Shown piece after piece: positions 11,419-26,000 of a DNA stretch of 64,000 nucleotides. The notes beneath the pieces were generated by a model. That model searched no databases. It was not told the DNA's origin and saw only the letters and a program-made list of their open reading frames with translations. Both the position numbers and the translations under genes were made by a program. Numbering within the stretch: position 1 is the stretch's first letter; every line of letters starts with the position of its first letter. Origin of the DNA: Lepidurus packardi (taxonomy: Eukaryota; Arthropoda; Branchiopoda; Notostraca; Triopsidae); assembly GCA_023053545.1 (NCBI GenBank), contig JAKZAN010000004.1, positions 12,375,235 to 12,439,234 on the forward strand, given 5' to 3'.

Positions 11419-14400
11419 ATGCCAATAGATGGAAATCGACCCGTTCAACCTTGGGGGAGGAGCTACGGTGCGCCCAAACAGGAAAAGCCCAACACAGATA
11501 ATTTTTACCTTTTTTTTTTTTTCGCAGAATTTTTTTGCAGAATTTTTTTGCCTTATTGTTTAGTAAACTGTGAGAGTTTCTGAACTTGGTAAGTTTTCCT
11601 TTTAGTTAACTTTTAGTTAGTTTTAATGAGCTTTAATTAAGAAAAGAGCGTTTTTCTTAACGAATGTGTAGACTGATTATGGTGTTTGCAGATCAAGCGC
11701 TGAAATTTGAGAGCCAAAAGAGTGAAACCTTGACGGAGGTTAAAATGGAATGAGAATGTAAACAACGTATCACCTTGGTTACTCTTATTTGAATTTGAAA
11801 TGAAAAAACCGTTACTAACGTCTACTGACTAAATCCTACACGTAACAACAATGTGGTCATGACACGGCAAACAAAAACGGAAATAAAACTTTGTCCTAAA
11901 TAATTTGGTCCCTTTCTTGTGCTCCACTCATTCCATTGCCTTCGAATAGGCTTCAAAAGAATGAAACACAAATCAAAATAAAGGAAATAAACAAACAGGG
12001 ACGGTAAGAAAAACTGCGCCATCTTTTGACCTTAGCTGCAACCTCACACTTCATCCCCCAATACAATCCAAGAAACGTCAAAAATGACCTACAAACACCA
12101 ACTTTGTGTGAGCAAAAACAAAAAAGAAAAAAGATTCCTTGATAACGCCTATCATGGACAAAGAAAGAAAACAGTCAAAGGGTTTTACACTTTTTTACCA
12201 CCCGCCATTCTTCCATGCAAAAAAAGAAAAAACACGCTGCCATTTTGAAATGAGCTGATTGGTTCCCCCAACAATAAAAAAAAAATTGGCCATGCTATCC
12301 ACTCAACAATGAAACAACTCACCCGCCAGAGAGGGGAGAAAAGATGAGCAACAATGAAAATGTGTCATTTTTTTGTGTTTTTCAACTTTTACAAGGCAGG
12401 GTAGAGTGAAGAAGGATACGATAAAGAAGCCCCGCCCCCTAACGGCCATTGCCTCTTATTGCCTTGAGGGTCTTGGGATGGGTTGGAGCCCGGAAAAGCG
12501 TTTTCCCAATTTCGTTTCCCCCCTACTCCCAAGGTGGCGCCAGGGTTGGGCCCCCCGGGAGGCGCCTTCCCAGCGCCACCTGTGAGGTGGGAAGCGAAAC
12601 TCGAGAGCGGCGTCCGGTAAGGGTGGGCGTTAGGAAAAGCTGACCCGAGTCCCTGCAAGGATTGATGCAAGGGGTGCAAGAGCAGAGGGTTAGGGGACGG
12701 GTGAGACAATAAGGAAAAACTTTGGGGGAAAGAGAAGCCGCCGCCTGGGGCGCCGCCCGAAGCGAGCGGGTTAAAGCCAGGGGGAAAACCCTGGAAAGAA
12801 GAGAGGGCCGCCAAATCGGCTGTAGTGAGACTCTGATAGAGCGACAAAGGAGGCGGGGCTTTATGCCCTCCCATGAGTCCTGCGGCGTTAGACATGCCTA
12901 GACCGGTCGGGGAAGGAGCGAGACCGGGTAAGAGCGGCGGCTTGGAACTGGTGACGCCACCAGCCCCTAGAGGGCGTCGATCGAGCAAACTGTTATTGTT
13001 GGGGGAAGCCCGGTGAACAGTGTTAGAAGAAGAAGAGGAGGAGGAAGAGGCGGGGGTGTGGGGACGTTGGTGATGATGGGCGTGGTGAAAGTTACTGTTG
13101 TTAGCGGCCTGCAAGAGTGCGGAAGCTGAAGGGGGAGGAGCCAAACCCATAAGATACAAGTTTTCTTGCTGGCGACTAAGGGCCGCCAGCTGCGCTTCAA
13201 CCAAAAGCTGATGCTGCTGCGCTTGCGCCTGCGCAGCCTGCTGTGCTTGAGCTTGAGCAACTTGCTGATGAGCAGCTTGTTGTGCCTGCACCGACACCGA
13301 AAGAGGATCCCAGGGTAACATACCAGGGGATAGAAGAGCCTTGGGCGTGGCTGGCGTCGTGGGCAGGGCCAGGCCTCCCGTCAGCACCATGTGCATGTCG
13401 TCGCCCGAGCACTGGAACACTTCAATGTAGCGCTGCTTCTTCCCGAATACCATGTAGCGATGGTGGCGATTCTGGGCGGCGCCAAAAGCGCTCGACTCGG
13501 AATCCATCTGAATAAAGGCTTCCCCCGATGGTTGACCCTAAGATGGAATGCGTTTTAAACACGTATACTTCCTACAAGTCTTGTGTTTGGACTTTTAGTT
13601 CATTCTTTAACATAGCTTTGACAATCTGCTTCGTTAATGAACGTTATTCGAACCATTTCTTATAAGATAGTCTTGACTCCCGTATACGTTAGCCTATTGA
13701 TGCGAAACCTAGATGGCTCTCGTGTTTGTTATTGTTTTTGTTAAAGACTTGAGTTAGTCTTCTTATTCGAACCATTTCTTTATAAGATATTCTTAAGGCT
13801 CCCGTTATACGTTAGCCTATTGGTGCGGAACATAGATGGCTCTCACGTTTGTTATTGTTTTTGTTAAAGACTTGAGTAAGTCTTCTTATTCGATCCATTT
13901 CTTGTAAGATATTCTTAAGGCTGCCGTTATACGTTAGCCTATTGGTGCGAAACATAGATGGCTCTCACGTATGTTATTGTTTTTGTTAAAGACTTGAGTT
14001 AGTCTTCTTGTTCGAACCATTTCTTATAAGATATTCTTAAGGCTCCCGTTATACGTTAGCCTATTGGTGCGAAACATAGATGGCTCTCACGTTTGTTATT
14101 GTTTTTGTTAAAGACTTGAGTAAGTCTTCTTATTCGATCCATTTCTTGTAAGATATTCTTAAGGCTCCCGTTATACCTTAGCCTATTGGTGCGAAACATA
14201 GATGGCGCCGACGTTTGTTATTGTTTGTTAAATACGCTTAAGAAAGTAAAGAAGGGAACAAATAGCTAACTGCCGGCAAAAATCCCTCTTCTACGAACCT
14301 TTTCTTATAAGATATTCTTAAGGCTCCCGTTATACCTTAGCCTATTGGTGCGAAACATAGATGGCGCCGGCGTTTGTTATTGTGTTTGTTAAATACGCTT

Positions 14401-16999
14401 AAGAAAGTAAAGGGAACAAATAGCTAACTGCCGGCAAAAATCCCTCTTCTACGAACCTTATCTTATAAGATATTCTTAAGGCTGCCGTATACCTTAGCCT
14501 ATTGGTGCGAAACATAGATGGCACTGACGTTTGTTATTGTTTTTGTTAAAGACGTGTAAGAAAGAAAAAAGGGAACAAATAGCTAACTGCCGGCAAAATT
14601 GCCATGCTTGTTTTGCTCTGAGCAGTACAACTTGTCGCCATAGTACGGGAGCCTTAATTCCCTCTTCTACGAACCTTTTCTTATAAGATATTCTTAATGC
14701 TCCCCTATACCTTAGCTTACCGATGCGAAAGTCACAGATGGCGCTGATGTTTGTTATTGTTTTGCAAAAGCTTTGCTCAAGAACGTAAACTACACGTTAC
14801 TAACGTATTATTCGTTGGAAATAACGGTAGATTAGTTGTGCACTAGCTGTTAGTACGCTCAAGCTTGCTGTCAAAGAATTTTCTAGAATCGTTCTAGAAG
14901 ATTTTCTAGTGTGGTTCTAGAATCTGAATACAAACGACTATAAACAAGAAAGCAAGAAATGGTTCTATAAGCAAGAAATTGAATGTTGAGGTAAAGTCAA
15001 TTTACAACTCTCACAATTAAATTAACTATCTATCTATAATCACAATAGTAGAATTAGCTGGTATTGAAGCGCAACACATTTTTTTCAAGCTACGCCACCT
15101 GTTCCACTTTGGGGTTTCCGATACCTGCCACGTTATGAAACCTACTAAACCTCATCCTTACTCGATAATATGCTAAATTCCATCCTTTAATAACCTATAG
15201 CCTTTGTCGCACTATAATTTGGACTCTTAAATCAGACTCTCGCCCATGTAAATCATCCAGCTATGCTTTATTAACACCTCTCTCTCTTCTCTTTCGCTTT
15301 TAAAGCCTTAAATAACCCTCCCTACACTGCCGTAACAATCCTAATTCGTAACAATCCAAAATCCGTAACAATCCAAACCTAATTCAATCTAAATAAATAA
15401 AATTAAAACTACAGAAATAATAATAAATAACATCAACCCTTCCAATGATTTCAAATGCCTTCTTTTTTTAAAAAAAGTACATCACTTTGAACTTTACCTG
15501 TGCATTGTAGACCATATGGACCCCTTGGTACACAATATTCTTGGCATGATCGCCTAGAAACTCTAGAATGTGCTCCACTTGCGCTTCATAGGGCAAGCCA
15601 CGTAAGCGAATGCAATCTTTCAGCGTTCCGGAAGTAATCACTTGTTGGGGAAGCAACGGCACTGACGGCAGCTGAGCAATTAGCGGTTGTTGCGTTTCAT
15701 AGGTCCGCGGGTCCATCGACCGATTCAACACCTTAATGTACAGAAAAAATACACAAAAAATTCCCCCAAATTACTAACAAACTTCACTCTCCATCTCCCA
15801 AATCCGCTCAAGCATCGCTTAGCTCTGTTTTCACAAACCGTCGAACGAAAATAGGAAACCCAAACCGGCATTCTTAATCCGATTTCCATGGCAAACAAAA
15901 AGCAACGCAAAAAAAACGCAACAACGCGTTTTTAGTCTCAAACGACCATCAAAACCAAGGGAGGTCACTCACATTGCTTGAACAATACCACCTAATCTGC
16001 GCACAGGTGGCTCCTACTACAACGCCACGTCGTTTCCACCCTCCCCCCCCTGACTACACCCGTAAAACGGAAATAATGACACGACACGTAGAACTAGAGC
16101 AGCCAAAAAACGTTTTGCCACACCGACCGTAACGTTTTTAGTCACAGATTTTGTTGGGTTGTACTGCAGCTGCGGTCCTAAATATCTGTTCCAATTTATT
16201 TCAATTTATTTATTATTTGTGGGGGGGGCTTCATTTGGGGCCTAATTATATAATGTAGAACGAAACGTTTCTCTTTCCTACCGCCATAAAAATAAAAGGA
16301 AAAGAAAGGAAGCGTTGTGTTTACTTGTTGTACTTCCGCTGTGGTGGATCGGAATAGTTCGATATACCGCGAGCCAATAATATCGCGGTGTTTGGCCAAC
16401 GCTAGAGCGCCATCTTCTTCCTTTTCGAACATTACAAAGGCATCGCCGGTAGCTCGACCGTCCGGTTTCTTGACGAACAAAACCCCCGATTCGCCGTCCA
16501 TGACATTGCATCCTTTTTCACCAGATTCAAAGAATTCCACCTGGAAAAAATAAAAAATCCCTTGAAATTCCATTCCACTCACATTCGACACTTCCAATTC
16601 AGATTGGAAAAACTGAGAAATATCTTTAATTTTTTTTTTCTAAATGTGAAAAACATAGAAAGATGTTTGACAAAAGAGAAAAAAAGAGAAATTATCTTCA
16701 ATTTTTTTTCTAAATGTGAAAAACATAGAAAGATGTTTGACAAAAGAGAAATTATCTTCAATTTTTTTTCTAAATGTGAAAAACATAGAAAGATGTTTGA
16801 AAAAAGAGAAAAAATGGGAAAAATTGTGAAAAAGATTCCATTCCACTCACATTCGCCAATTCCAATTCACATTGGAAAAACTGAGAAATTATCTTCAATT
16901 TTTTTTTCTAAATGTGAAAAACATAGAAAGATGTTTGACAAAAGAGGAAAAATGGGAAAAATTGTGAAAAAGAGAAAAAGTTCAAAAAAGGGAAATTAC

Positions 17000-17034
<35 letters not shown>

Positions 17035-20000
17035 GAAAAAGTTCCGGAATTGACTTTCGTTCAATTAACAAACTCACTAAGCTGTTCTGTTACACAATTT
17101 CGGTCTGTTATACAATTTCATTCCCGCCTCTAATGATGGTTTCGTAATTGAGATAATTTGACACGCTGATTAAACTGGAAGTCATTACACTTAATGACTT
17201 TTGCAGTTAATTCCTGAGAATGTCACATCAACTAATTAACATTAAGCAATGACTTTCAGTTTGCAGTTCCTCGAAACTGTTATGGAATAAGGAAAGATTG
17301 GGGATAATTACCACTTGTTTGGCGGTGCAGTCGTACGGCAATCCGCGCATGCGCACAATAACTTGGCCGCCTCGGGACAAGAAATTCTGAGCTTCATTGT
17401 TATTGCCTGCAACCCAAAACAAGTACATGTTGTCTTAACGAAACCAAGAAATTCCCCCCCAACAATTTCAGTAGCACATTAACACCCACTCAAAAAATAA
17501 AACTCGAGAAAACCACCAGACACAACGAACCAAAAAAATGCCCCTTTTGGAAAAATCCCAGACCAGACAGAAACGCGTCCCAAAGATGACTATCTTCTAA
17601 TATCCCCCCAGTCAAGTCAAAGTGTAGTCAGTCACTCTTTCGCCAGACAATCTTATCACAATCTCCTGGGCTCTCAGCAAAGACGCATGTCAACAAGAAC
17701 ACGCATATCGATACGAAAAGTTTTGCCCACAAATAAAGAAAAATCCCTTTTAAATACGAACATAATCTACGAGCAGCAAAAACCAAATATTTTTTTTTTT
17801 TTTTTTTTTTTTTTTACCTTTTCCTTGGCGTAATCTTTGAGCATGTAAATTAGACAAATGAAACTTCATTAAGAAACATCCTCCCAAATTATCTTCAATA
17901 ACTTTGAAGATTTAGTAATATTTGCGGAATTTTAAACCATTCGATATTATGGAAATTATTGGAATTATATTATAATTATATTATTATATTATTGGAAATT
18001 TAGATATCTTAAAAAACTTTGAATAATTTGAATATTTTCGCAATTTTAAACCATTCGATATTATCAAAATTTATTGGAAATTACTGGAATTATATTATTG
18101 AAATTTATATTATTGGAAATTTAGATATCTTAGAAAACTTTGAAGATTTAGTAATATTTTCGGAATTCTTTAAGAATTGTATCATATTTTCGGACTTTTA
18201 AACCATTCGATATTATGAAAATGCATTGGAAATTATTGGAATTATATTATAATTATATTATTGGGATTTATATGATTGGAAATTTAGATATCTTAAAAAA
18301 CTTTGAAGATTTAGTAATATTTTCAGAATTCTTTAGGAATTGTATCATATTTTCGGAATTTTAAACCGTTCGATATTATTGGAATTCTATTATAATTCTA
18401 TTATTATATTATAGGAAATTTAGATATCATAAAAAACTTTGAAGATTTAGTAATCTTTTCGGAATTTTAAACCATTCGATATTATGGAAATTTATAGGAA
18501 ATTATTGGAATTATATTATAATTATATTATTGGAATTTATATGATTGGAAATTTAGATATCTTAAAAACTTTGAAGATTTAGTAATATTTTCAGAATTCT
18601 TTAGGAATTGTATCATATTTTCGGACTTTTAAACCATTCGATATTATGTTGGGAAATTTAGAACAATTTGAAGCATGGGTCGAAATAGTTTCCGAATGGT
18701 TCAAGAAAGAAACGACTTACCTCCGGCGACGTTCACGAAATCCTCGCCACTCGCTTTGTACACTTCAATGTACCGGTTACCAATGTGATGTTTATGTCGT
18801 TTTAACGCCATTTCACGATGCTCCGCCGACACAAACCGCACCAACGCCTCCCCGTTCCGTCTTCCTTGCGGACTCAAGCACAAAGCCACACCTCCTCTGG
18901 AAAACGAATAAGTTACTGGGAATGTTAATGGGAACGCATTCGGGTACACCAAGTAATTCGCAGCTGGCAACATGCTATATTGCTTTAAGCTTCCGGTTCA
19001 ACCACACCACTATTTATCCTTTTTTTTTTTTTTTTTTTTTTAAAAAAAACACTCTAGTAACTGTTCTTCAAACTCTGCCCTTGTTTCCCTTCAAAATATC
19101 CACCAAAACTAAAATCCCAGAAAAATTCACTCCCAATTTAGGCCCAAACTATTCCTTCACAAAAAAATGCCACTTTTTTGCCCACACAAAGAACTCGCCT
19201 ACTACTACTACAACAACCGTCCTTGTCTACGTCCCATACTAATGTGAAACACACATACTACACAACACGCACACTTGTCTGCAGCGCCTTGGGATTCTAC
19301 GGAAATCTTCCAAGTTTAAGCGACTAACTAGCGACTAACTGCAGGATTCGTCTGCTTTCCAGGACGAAAGCGCTTCTTAGGAATGAGAACGTATTAAACG
19401 TTCGAAAAATTCACTCCGACTTCCAAGTGAAGCTGCATAAGAGTGATTTGGATGAAAGAGGGGGGTCTTTGGTTAAGAGTTTCAAGTACAGAGGGTATAC
19501 GTGGTCGTAAGGAGCTGACGCGAGTAACCTGAGCTCGTTTCATCTCGCGAGTCTTTTATCGGACAAGTTCAAAATGTGCCACTCGGTCGACCCCTAACAG
19601 GCTCGTGTATACATTAACGAGATGAGGGAGTTTGGGAGGATGTTACGGAGTGAGTCGAGATAGAAGATATTTATATATCTCTATACCATCCAACTTGATC
19701 TTTTTAGCCTGTTTTTCAGATCGAGCATCTTTGTGCCCCCCTTTTGAGCGAGCAAACGGTGATGGGGCGATGAGAGAGGGCCAGTGATAATACAGTGGCT
19801 CCAGAGGCTTTTTCAGGATCTTTCTAGGAAATAGTGGGGAGCTAATCAGTTGGGTGAGATACGAGATGACTGCTCATCTCGCTCGCTTTTACACATTTAA
19901 GCAGGTCTTTTGCACTTGTTGAGCTGCTCCTGCCTGCTCCAACTCGGGCTAAAGTTTCGGTTTCCAAAGCTGATCCTATTTCTTCCCATGCCAAACGAAA

Positions 20001-23000
20001 CTTGTTCGAAAACTTTCCCCTATTAGGTTTCTTTGCGACTAAATCATTGCGAATAATAACTAGCAAAATTCTACTATTATACACTATTCTATTATTCTAA
20101 AATTCTTATTATATACACTAATAATTCGATACATAAGTTAACAAGCCTTCATGCCTACTCCCGTTATTTGAAAAAAAAAAGTTTGAAAAAATAAACAATA
20201 TAATAAATATCCAAAATGTCCAAAATATCCAAAATTTAAATACAGCTCAAACAAAATACAAGTAAAAAAAATATATAGTACAAATTAAATAGAAACATAA
20301 TAGAATATACAAATATGTAAATTAATCGTAATCGTAAATAAAATAGAATGTAATGATACAAAATATAAAATAGAATATTGAAATATGTAAAATTCTATAA
20401 AATGATCCAACATAGGCGGAGCTTACGATTGTACTTATTTTAAAAAAATATAAAAAATCCAAATTTACAAATACAGTACAAATTAAATAGAAATAGAATA
20501 GAATATACAAATCTGCAAAATAATACAAATTAGAATGTAATAACAAAATGATGCAACATAGGATTGTTCTCATTTGAAAAAATATTAAAAATACTAATTT
20601 ACTTTATAAATAGTATCAGAATTGAACCAAGATATACAACTAATATACGAGTGATTGTTACCAACAAATTACAACATAATGAATTCTAAAATTTGAATTC
20701 AAAATGACGAAAAATGATCCAACACAGGCGGAGCCTACGATTGTACTCATTTGAAAAATAAAAAATACAAATTTACTTTATAAATAATATCAGAATTGAA
20801 CTAATATGTAACTAATATACGAGTGATTATTACCAATAAATTACATAAAGAATGTTAAAATTTGAATTCAAAATAACGAAAAACGATCCTAACGAGCCTA
20901 TTACGAAATCAGCCTACAATTTGGGAGAAATTTGGGAGAAATACCCAAGAAAAACACGTCATGTGACCTTACTTGACCTGTGACCTCCTGCTAATCCTTG
21001 ACCTGTGATTCCTGAACTGTAGACCCAAATAGAACCAAATTAACCCTTTTGGGACGATTTATCGCTAATCAATACCAGTATTTAACAACCCTTCCTTCGG
21101 TTGCCGGCAAACAAGGAACCTCCCACAAATTCCCCCGAAATTGCTTAATTGTTAGAACGACTCCCCATTTCCGTTATTTACCTAATTATTTATCTCTATT
21201 TACGTTTCTTTCCATCATTGGTCTCATTTAGAAGCACCACATCTCGCTTCCAAGAAACACCACAAAATGCAGTCGAAAAACGATACCAGGGGTAATATAA
21301 CAAGTTTTCTACCTGACACACCATAAAAACTTGACAGAAACCGGAAAGGATCCCAAGTTGTGCTGATTCTTTTTTGTTTTTTTTTTCTGAATAACGGCGC
21401 GTGACAGAAATTGGAGTGGTGTGGAAAGGTGAAAAAGCTGCGTCGCTCATCAGTACGTGTGTTGGCGGAATGCTCGTCGATTTGCGTGGAAAAGCTTCCA
21501 AAGATGCATATGAAACTTCCTTTGGGGACTTGGCCTTGCTGGGGCTTGCTTTCCAGGGACTCTTGCTTGAGCTTGTGTCTTTGCTGAGCAAATAAACTTG
21601 ATAGCTTGGGCATGGATGCCGAGCTCAGCATTGACCTTAACAGACCTTTCAAGTTGCAAAGGGGCCTGAGCGACGTGGACATGGAACTCCTTGCTCCTAT
21701 AGTTTATCAAGCTTCCCAATCAGGAAGAACAGGGGGGGAAGGGGGCCTTTATACTACTCCACCATTTGACGCTACTCTGCTCATTTCTCTTTGCTTGTCC
21801 CCTGCCATGAAGGTTTCCTAGTCAATATATAGCAACAAATGCAGTTTTCTTTCCTTTGTTGGGAGCACAACAGTTTGGAATGAACCCCAAACGACAAAAC
21901 TGAGCCTAAAAACCCTCTAGGGACTCTAAATCTCTATTACACCTTCAATGAGTTGTGGGGATCTAAAGACAAAGACGAAGCTGTTCTTCCTTGGTGGCAA
22001 GCTAGCTTTTATCGTACTTTGGCTATCAGATAAGGAAAGTAAACACGTTTTGAAGCGTGAGGCTTGCGTTTTTGAGACAACAGAAAAGCTTCCATCGAGC
22101 TTTTTTTAATCTAGTCTATCGTAGGCTCCTTTCTCTTTTCGGTCTTCAGAGATAAAAACTTCCTAAGCGAGTACTAAAAAGCTCCAATCGTTGCTTGCAA
22201 ATGCAGCCAACTAAAAAGGAGATCAAGGCAATAGTTTTGAAAAGAGATTAATTACCGAGCAACGTTGAGTCCACGGAAAAATCGAGCAATATCTTGATCA
22301 GAAGATTGCCAAGGTAAACCACGAGCTCTCACAACCGTATTACTGTCCACTTCTTCATTCTTAGAACTGTAAATAGAATTAGAAATTAGCAAAGTAAATA
22401 AGAAATTAGTAAAGTAAATAGTAAATAGAAATTAGCAAGTTCTTGGCATTTACCAGACTTGTATCAATTGTATCAGTTACCAGGCAAAATTCACCACTAA
22501 AAGTAACGTAAGATGAAAGGAAACGAACGTTTTTACTTACCAAATCCCAGGATCAAGTCGCAAGTTGATTGTTTCGGGGTTTTCAAAGCAATGTCCTAGA
22601 AAAACACCCGCTTTCTTAGCAACTTTCCAACAATTAAAACATCTACCACCGTAAAACTGAAAAACTTCAACTCTGAAAATTTTCAACTCTCTTCTAAGAA
22701 TTATTATTTGACGAATCTGGGAGTTTTTTTTTTTAAAGAATATTCCATGCGTTTTAACTTTCCTTCGTTTCTACTTTCTAAGAAAGAATGGAGGAAAAAA
22801 GATTTCTCACCTTCTTGACAACAATGAAAGTAGAACTAGAAGCCAGAAGGCTGTTTTAAACAACACTACAATGTACAATGACCACGCACAAATTCCTCTA
22901 AATAGCCCACTTGTTGATTGTTACGCTTACAACACTTTGTTAGTCATGCGAAGAAGCTGCCATTAGACTAATTCTCTGCTTAACTTATTCTGATACGAGA

Positions 23001-26000
23001 TACCTACAACGCCACCTAGCGACGACTTCCTTACGCTTTTCTAAGGTCCTAAGGTCCAGGAAATCGACTCGCTGACGATGCGCTTGCAAAATTGCACAAC
23101 GTGCTCATAGAAACAAAGAGTTTTTACCTTCTTGGATTAACCTCTGGATGGCTTCTCCCATTTCCTGGGCTTCTCGACTAACCACATTGCTGGACGATGA
23201 TTTGGCGTCACTTTCCAAGCTCAAAACTGTGGATATGGATGTTAAGGACAAACTTCTTTTGGTATTACTTTTTTTTTTACACAAATTCAAACAAGGCTTT
23301 TCAATTTAAAGACACAACCCAGTTATTGTAGTGCTAGATAAACTTCTATTTCCTTAGGCCGCGTTTAGCGGAAATTAGCCCGAAATGGAAACTTGCTAAA
23401 CTTGTAACATGTAAGGAATGTCTGCAAAAGTTGTCCGAAAACGACCGATAAACGCTGACCACTGGAAAGCATGGAGAAACACTCCCAAGACGCAGAAAAG
23501 GAAACGACGGATAAGATCGGATTACTTACGACTCGTCTATTCCGTCTCCTTACTCTTTCTCCCCCCACGCATGTTTCTTAAGCTCCTTGACACTTGAAAC
23601 ACATGACTTTTTCAAGTCTGAATCCCTTTTAATTTAGGGTGAGGAGTGGTCGTAGCAAGAGGCTGACTGGCTAGCTGTGTGCCTGGTTTGCATATCTTCA
23701 TTCTACGGATAAGGTTAACAGACATCTGCCGTCCTCACTTGCATAAGCATGGTAAATTAAGTGAATTGCCTTTATAGTAACAACTCCTAATACAGTTTCA
23801 CCCTTACAGTACATGTACATGTACCCAGTACATGTACATGTACCCAGTACTTCTTTGAAAGTGGAAACCTTTTGAAACTTCTGGAAACCTTAAACCCTTT
23901 TTTGGTAAGAATGCTGTCCTTGTGTATGTTTTCTTCCAAAAGGCACGTGTTTCTTTTATGTTTTGGTTGTTCAACACAAACAGCGCATTTTCGCATAAGG
24001 ACTTTGCATGTGTATGCAAAACCTTGGTCGTCGCTGTTGCCTGTGCCAAGCTTGCCATAGCTCCGCCTCCTAAGATTGCTAACCTGTCGGTAACAAACAA
24101 CTGTTGAAGATACCTGCTCAGGTTTCTTAACCCTCCGCTTCCTCTCAATTGAACCATTATCTTTCCGATCGAAATACAAAACAAGATATTTTGTAACATT
24201 CAAAAGAAGGGAAAAAAGGGCAGAGCCTCAAGGTTGGGCGTGGTCCCCTCCCCCCCCCCCCCCCCCCAAGTCTTTTCAAATACCAACTTCCTAGCTTCTA
24301 GCTTCCTTGACACGAAGCAACAGACAACAAGAGTTCTAGCCACGACCAAAGGAAAATAAAAATTAAAAAAAAAATCTTTTTTCATATCACTGACTCGTTA
24401 TGGAAATGAACCAGTTAATAATATTCCAACACGAGCTTTAAGAAACAAAATATACAACTCGAGACCTCTTAAGTTTGTAAAGAGCCTGCCAATAGCGTTC
24501 TTATTTTTTCATTAGTTAAAATTTTAGTTAAAATTTAGTTTTAAAAGTTAGTTTCGTGAAAATTTTAGTTAAAATTTAGTTTTAAAAGTTAGTTTCGTGA
24601 AAATTTTCACTTTTTTTTAGTACAAATTTTTTTCTTAGTGAAAAGTAAAAATTTGTACAAAAATGAAAAGACAATTTTACAAAATGACGTTAATTTAGGT
24701 TCAAGGAATTTGTTAATTTTTGTCCATGTGGAAGGGAAATGAACACAGGAAGTCGTTTTCCCATAAATAAATAAAAAAAAAAAAAACATCTTCAAGCCAC
24801 TAGTTCAGGTTCAAGTTTGATACTTGGCTTCACTGACTGACTTTGTTGATTAGCGGTTGCTTTACGGACTACAGGGCTATACAGTTCTTATGAGTCACTT
24901 TTCCTTTTTTTGGTTTGTAAACGTTGCAGGACCGGAAAGTACTAACCACGAGTTTTGACCACTTGGTTACCAATTTTGAAGGCCTGTAAAGAGCGGTAAT
25001 GTGGGCCTATTAAGTCTTTCTTTGCCACAACATTGCTCTCCAAGCAGGGGAAATAAGTATGCTTTTCACTTTTTTTTTTTACCCTAAAAAGAGCAAACGG
25101 GGTTTCATTCCACAACTGAAATCCAAACCAAAACAAAGCCAGAATAGCTTAGCCTCGCATAGCACGATACACAGAAACGTTCTTTATGTGAGATTTGAAA
25201 GAAAGATTTTCACTCTTAAAGGAGATTTTTTTCGCAAAAGACCTTAAGAATAGTGTAGTTAAGATGGACACGGAGGATCTGATTATTTCACTTGACTTAT
25301 TATTGCCTTCCTTAATTCTAAAAGTGCAAATTAGTGTTTGCTTCCTTGCAAAGTACCGCGCGCCGCCTAGCGGCCGCTGGGGTGTAACAAGCTACGCTAT
25401 ACGGAGGCCCTAACCCCTAAAAAAAGCTATGAGCTTAGCTTAATGTCAGAATGTAGATGTTTTTCAGTTCACCTGTCGCCCTGATATCATCAATCTAGCA
25501 TTGGAAGCTCGGGAAAACCGAAACCTTCCCCACCGAAAGGCTTTTGGACAGTTTTGTCTGCCTAAAGTATCAAAAAGTGTTTCCCCCTGAAGCTTTTTTG
25601 CTCCTCACCAACCTGTAAACCTAAAAGGGCCACAAGGTGTACCGAGATTGATGGACTTGATTACAAAACGGACCGGATTTTCCGTGACTGGTCTCGGTTC
25701 TAGTCCATTTACACTTGTAGGCAACCAACTCCAACGTCCAAAGCAATTTTGGGTGGGGGATTGGGAAGAACCTAGAGAAACCTACCCCATCAAAAGACGA
25801 CCTTGTCTCGCCCCTCGAAGAGACCACGGAAGATAAAGCTTTTCCCAGGTTTGAGGAGCATAATGATTTTATATGCAAAGTGAAATCTTGCGTCATCGCG
25901 TGACGGTCACAGTCTACGTCTTCCCTCTTTTTATTTTTATGGCCCGTTTTCGTATCTGTTTTGGGGGAAGTTCTTGGGTTTCCTTGAGCTCTTGAGCCAA

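Noticed and set aside
11365..11583. 72-codon frame starting with poly-Lys
   Set aside because: It is the long poly(A) run read as Lys codons.
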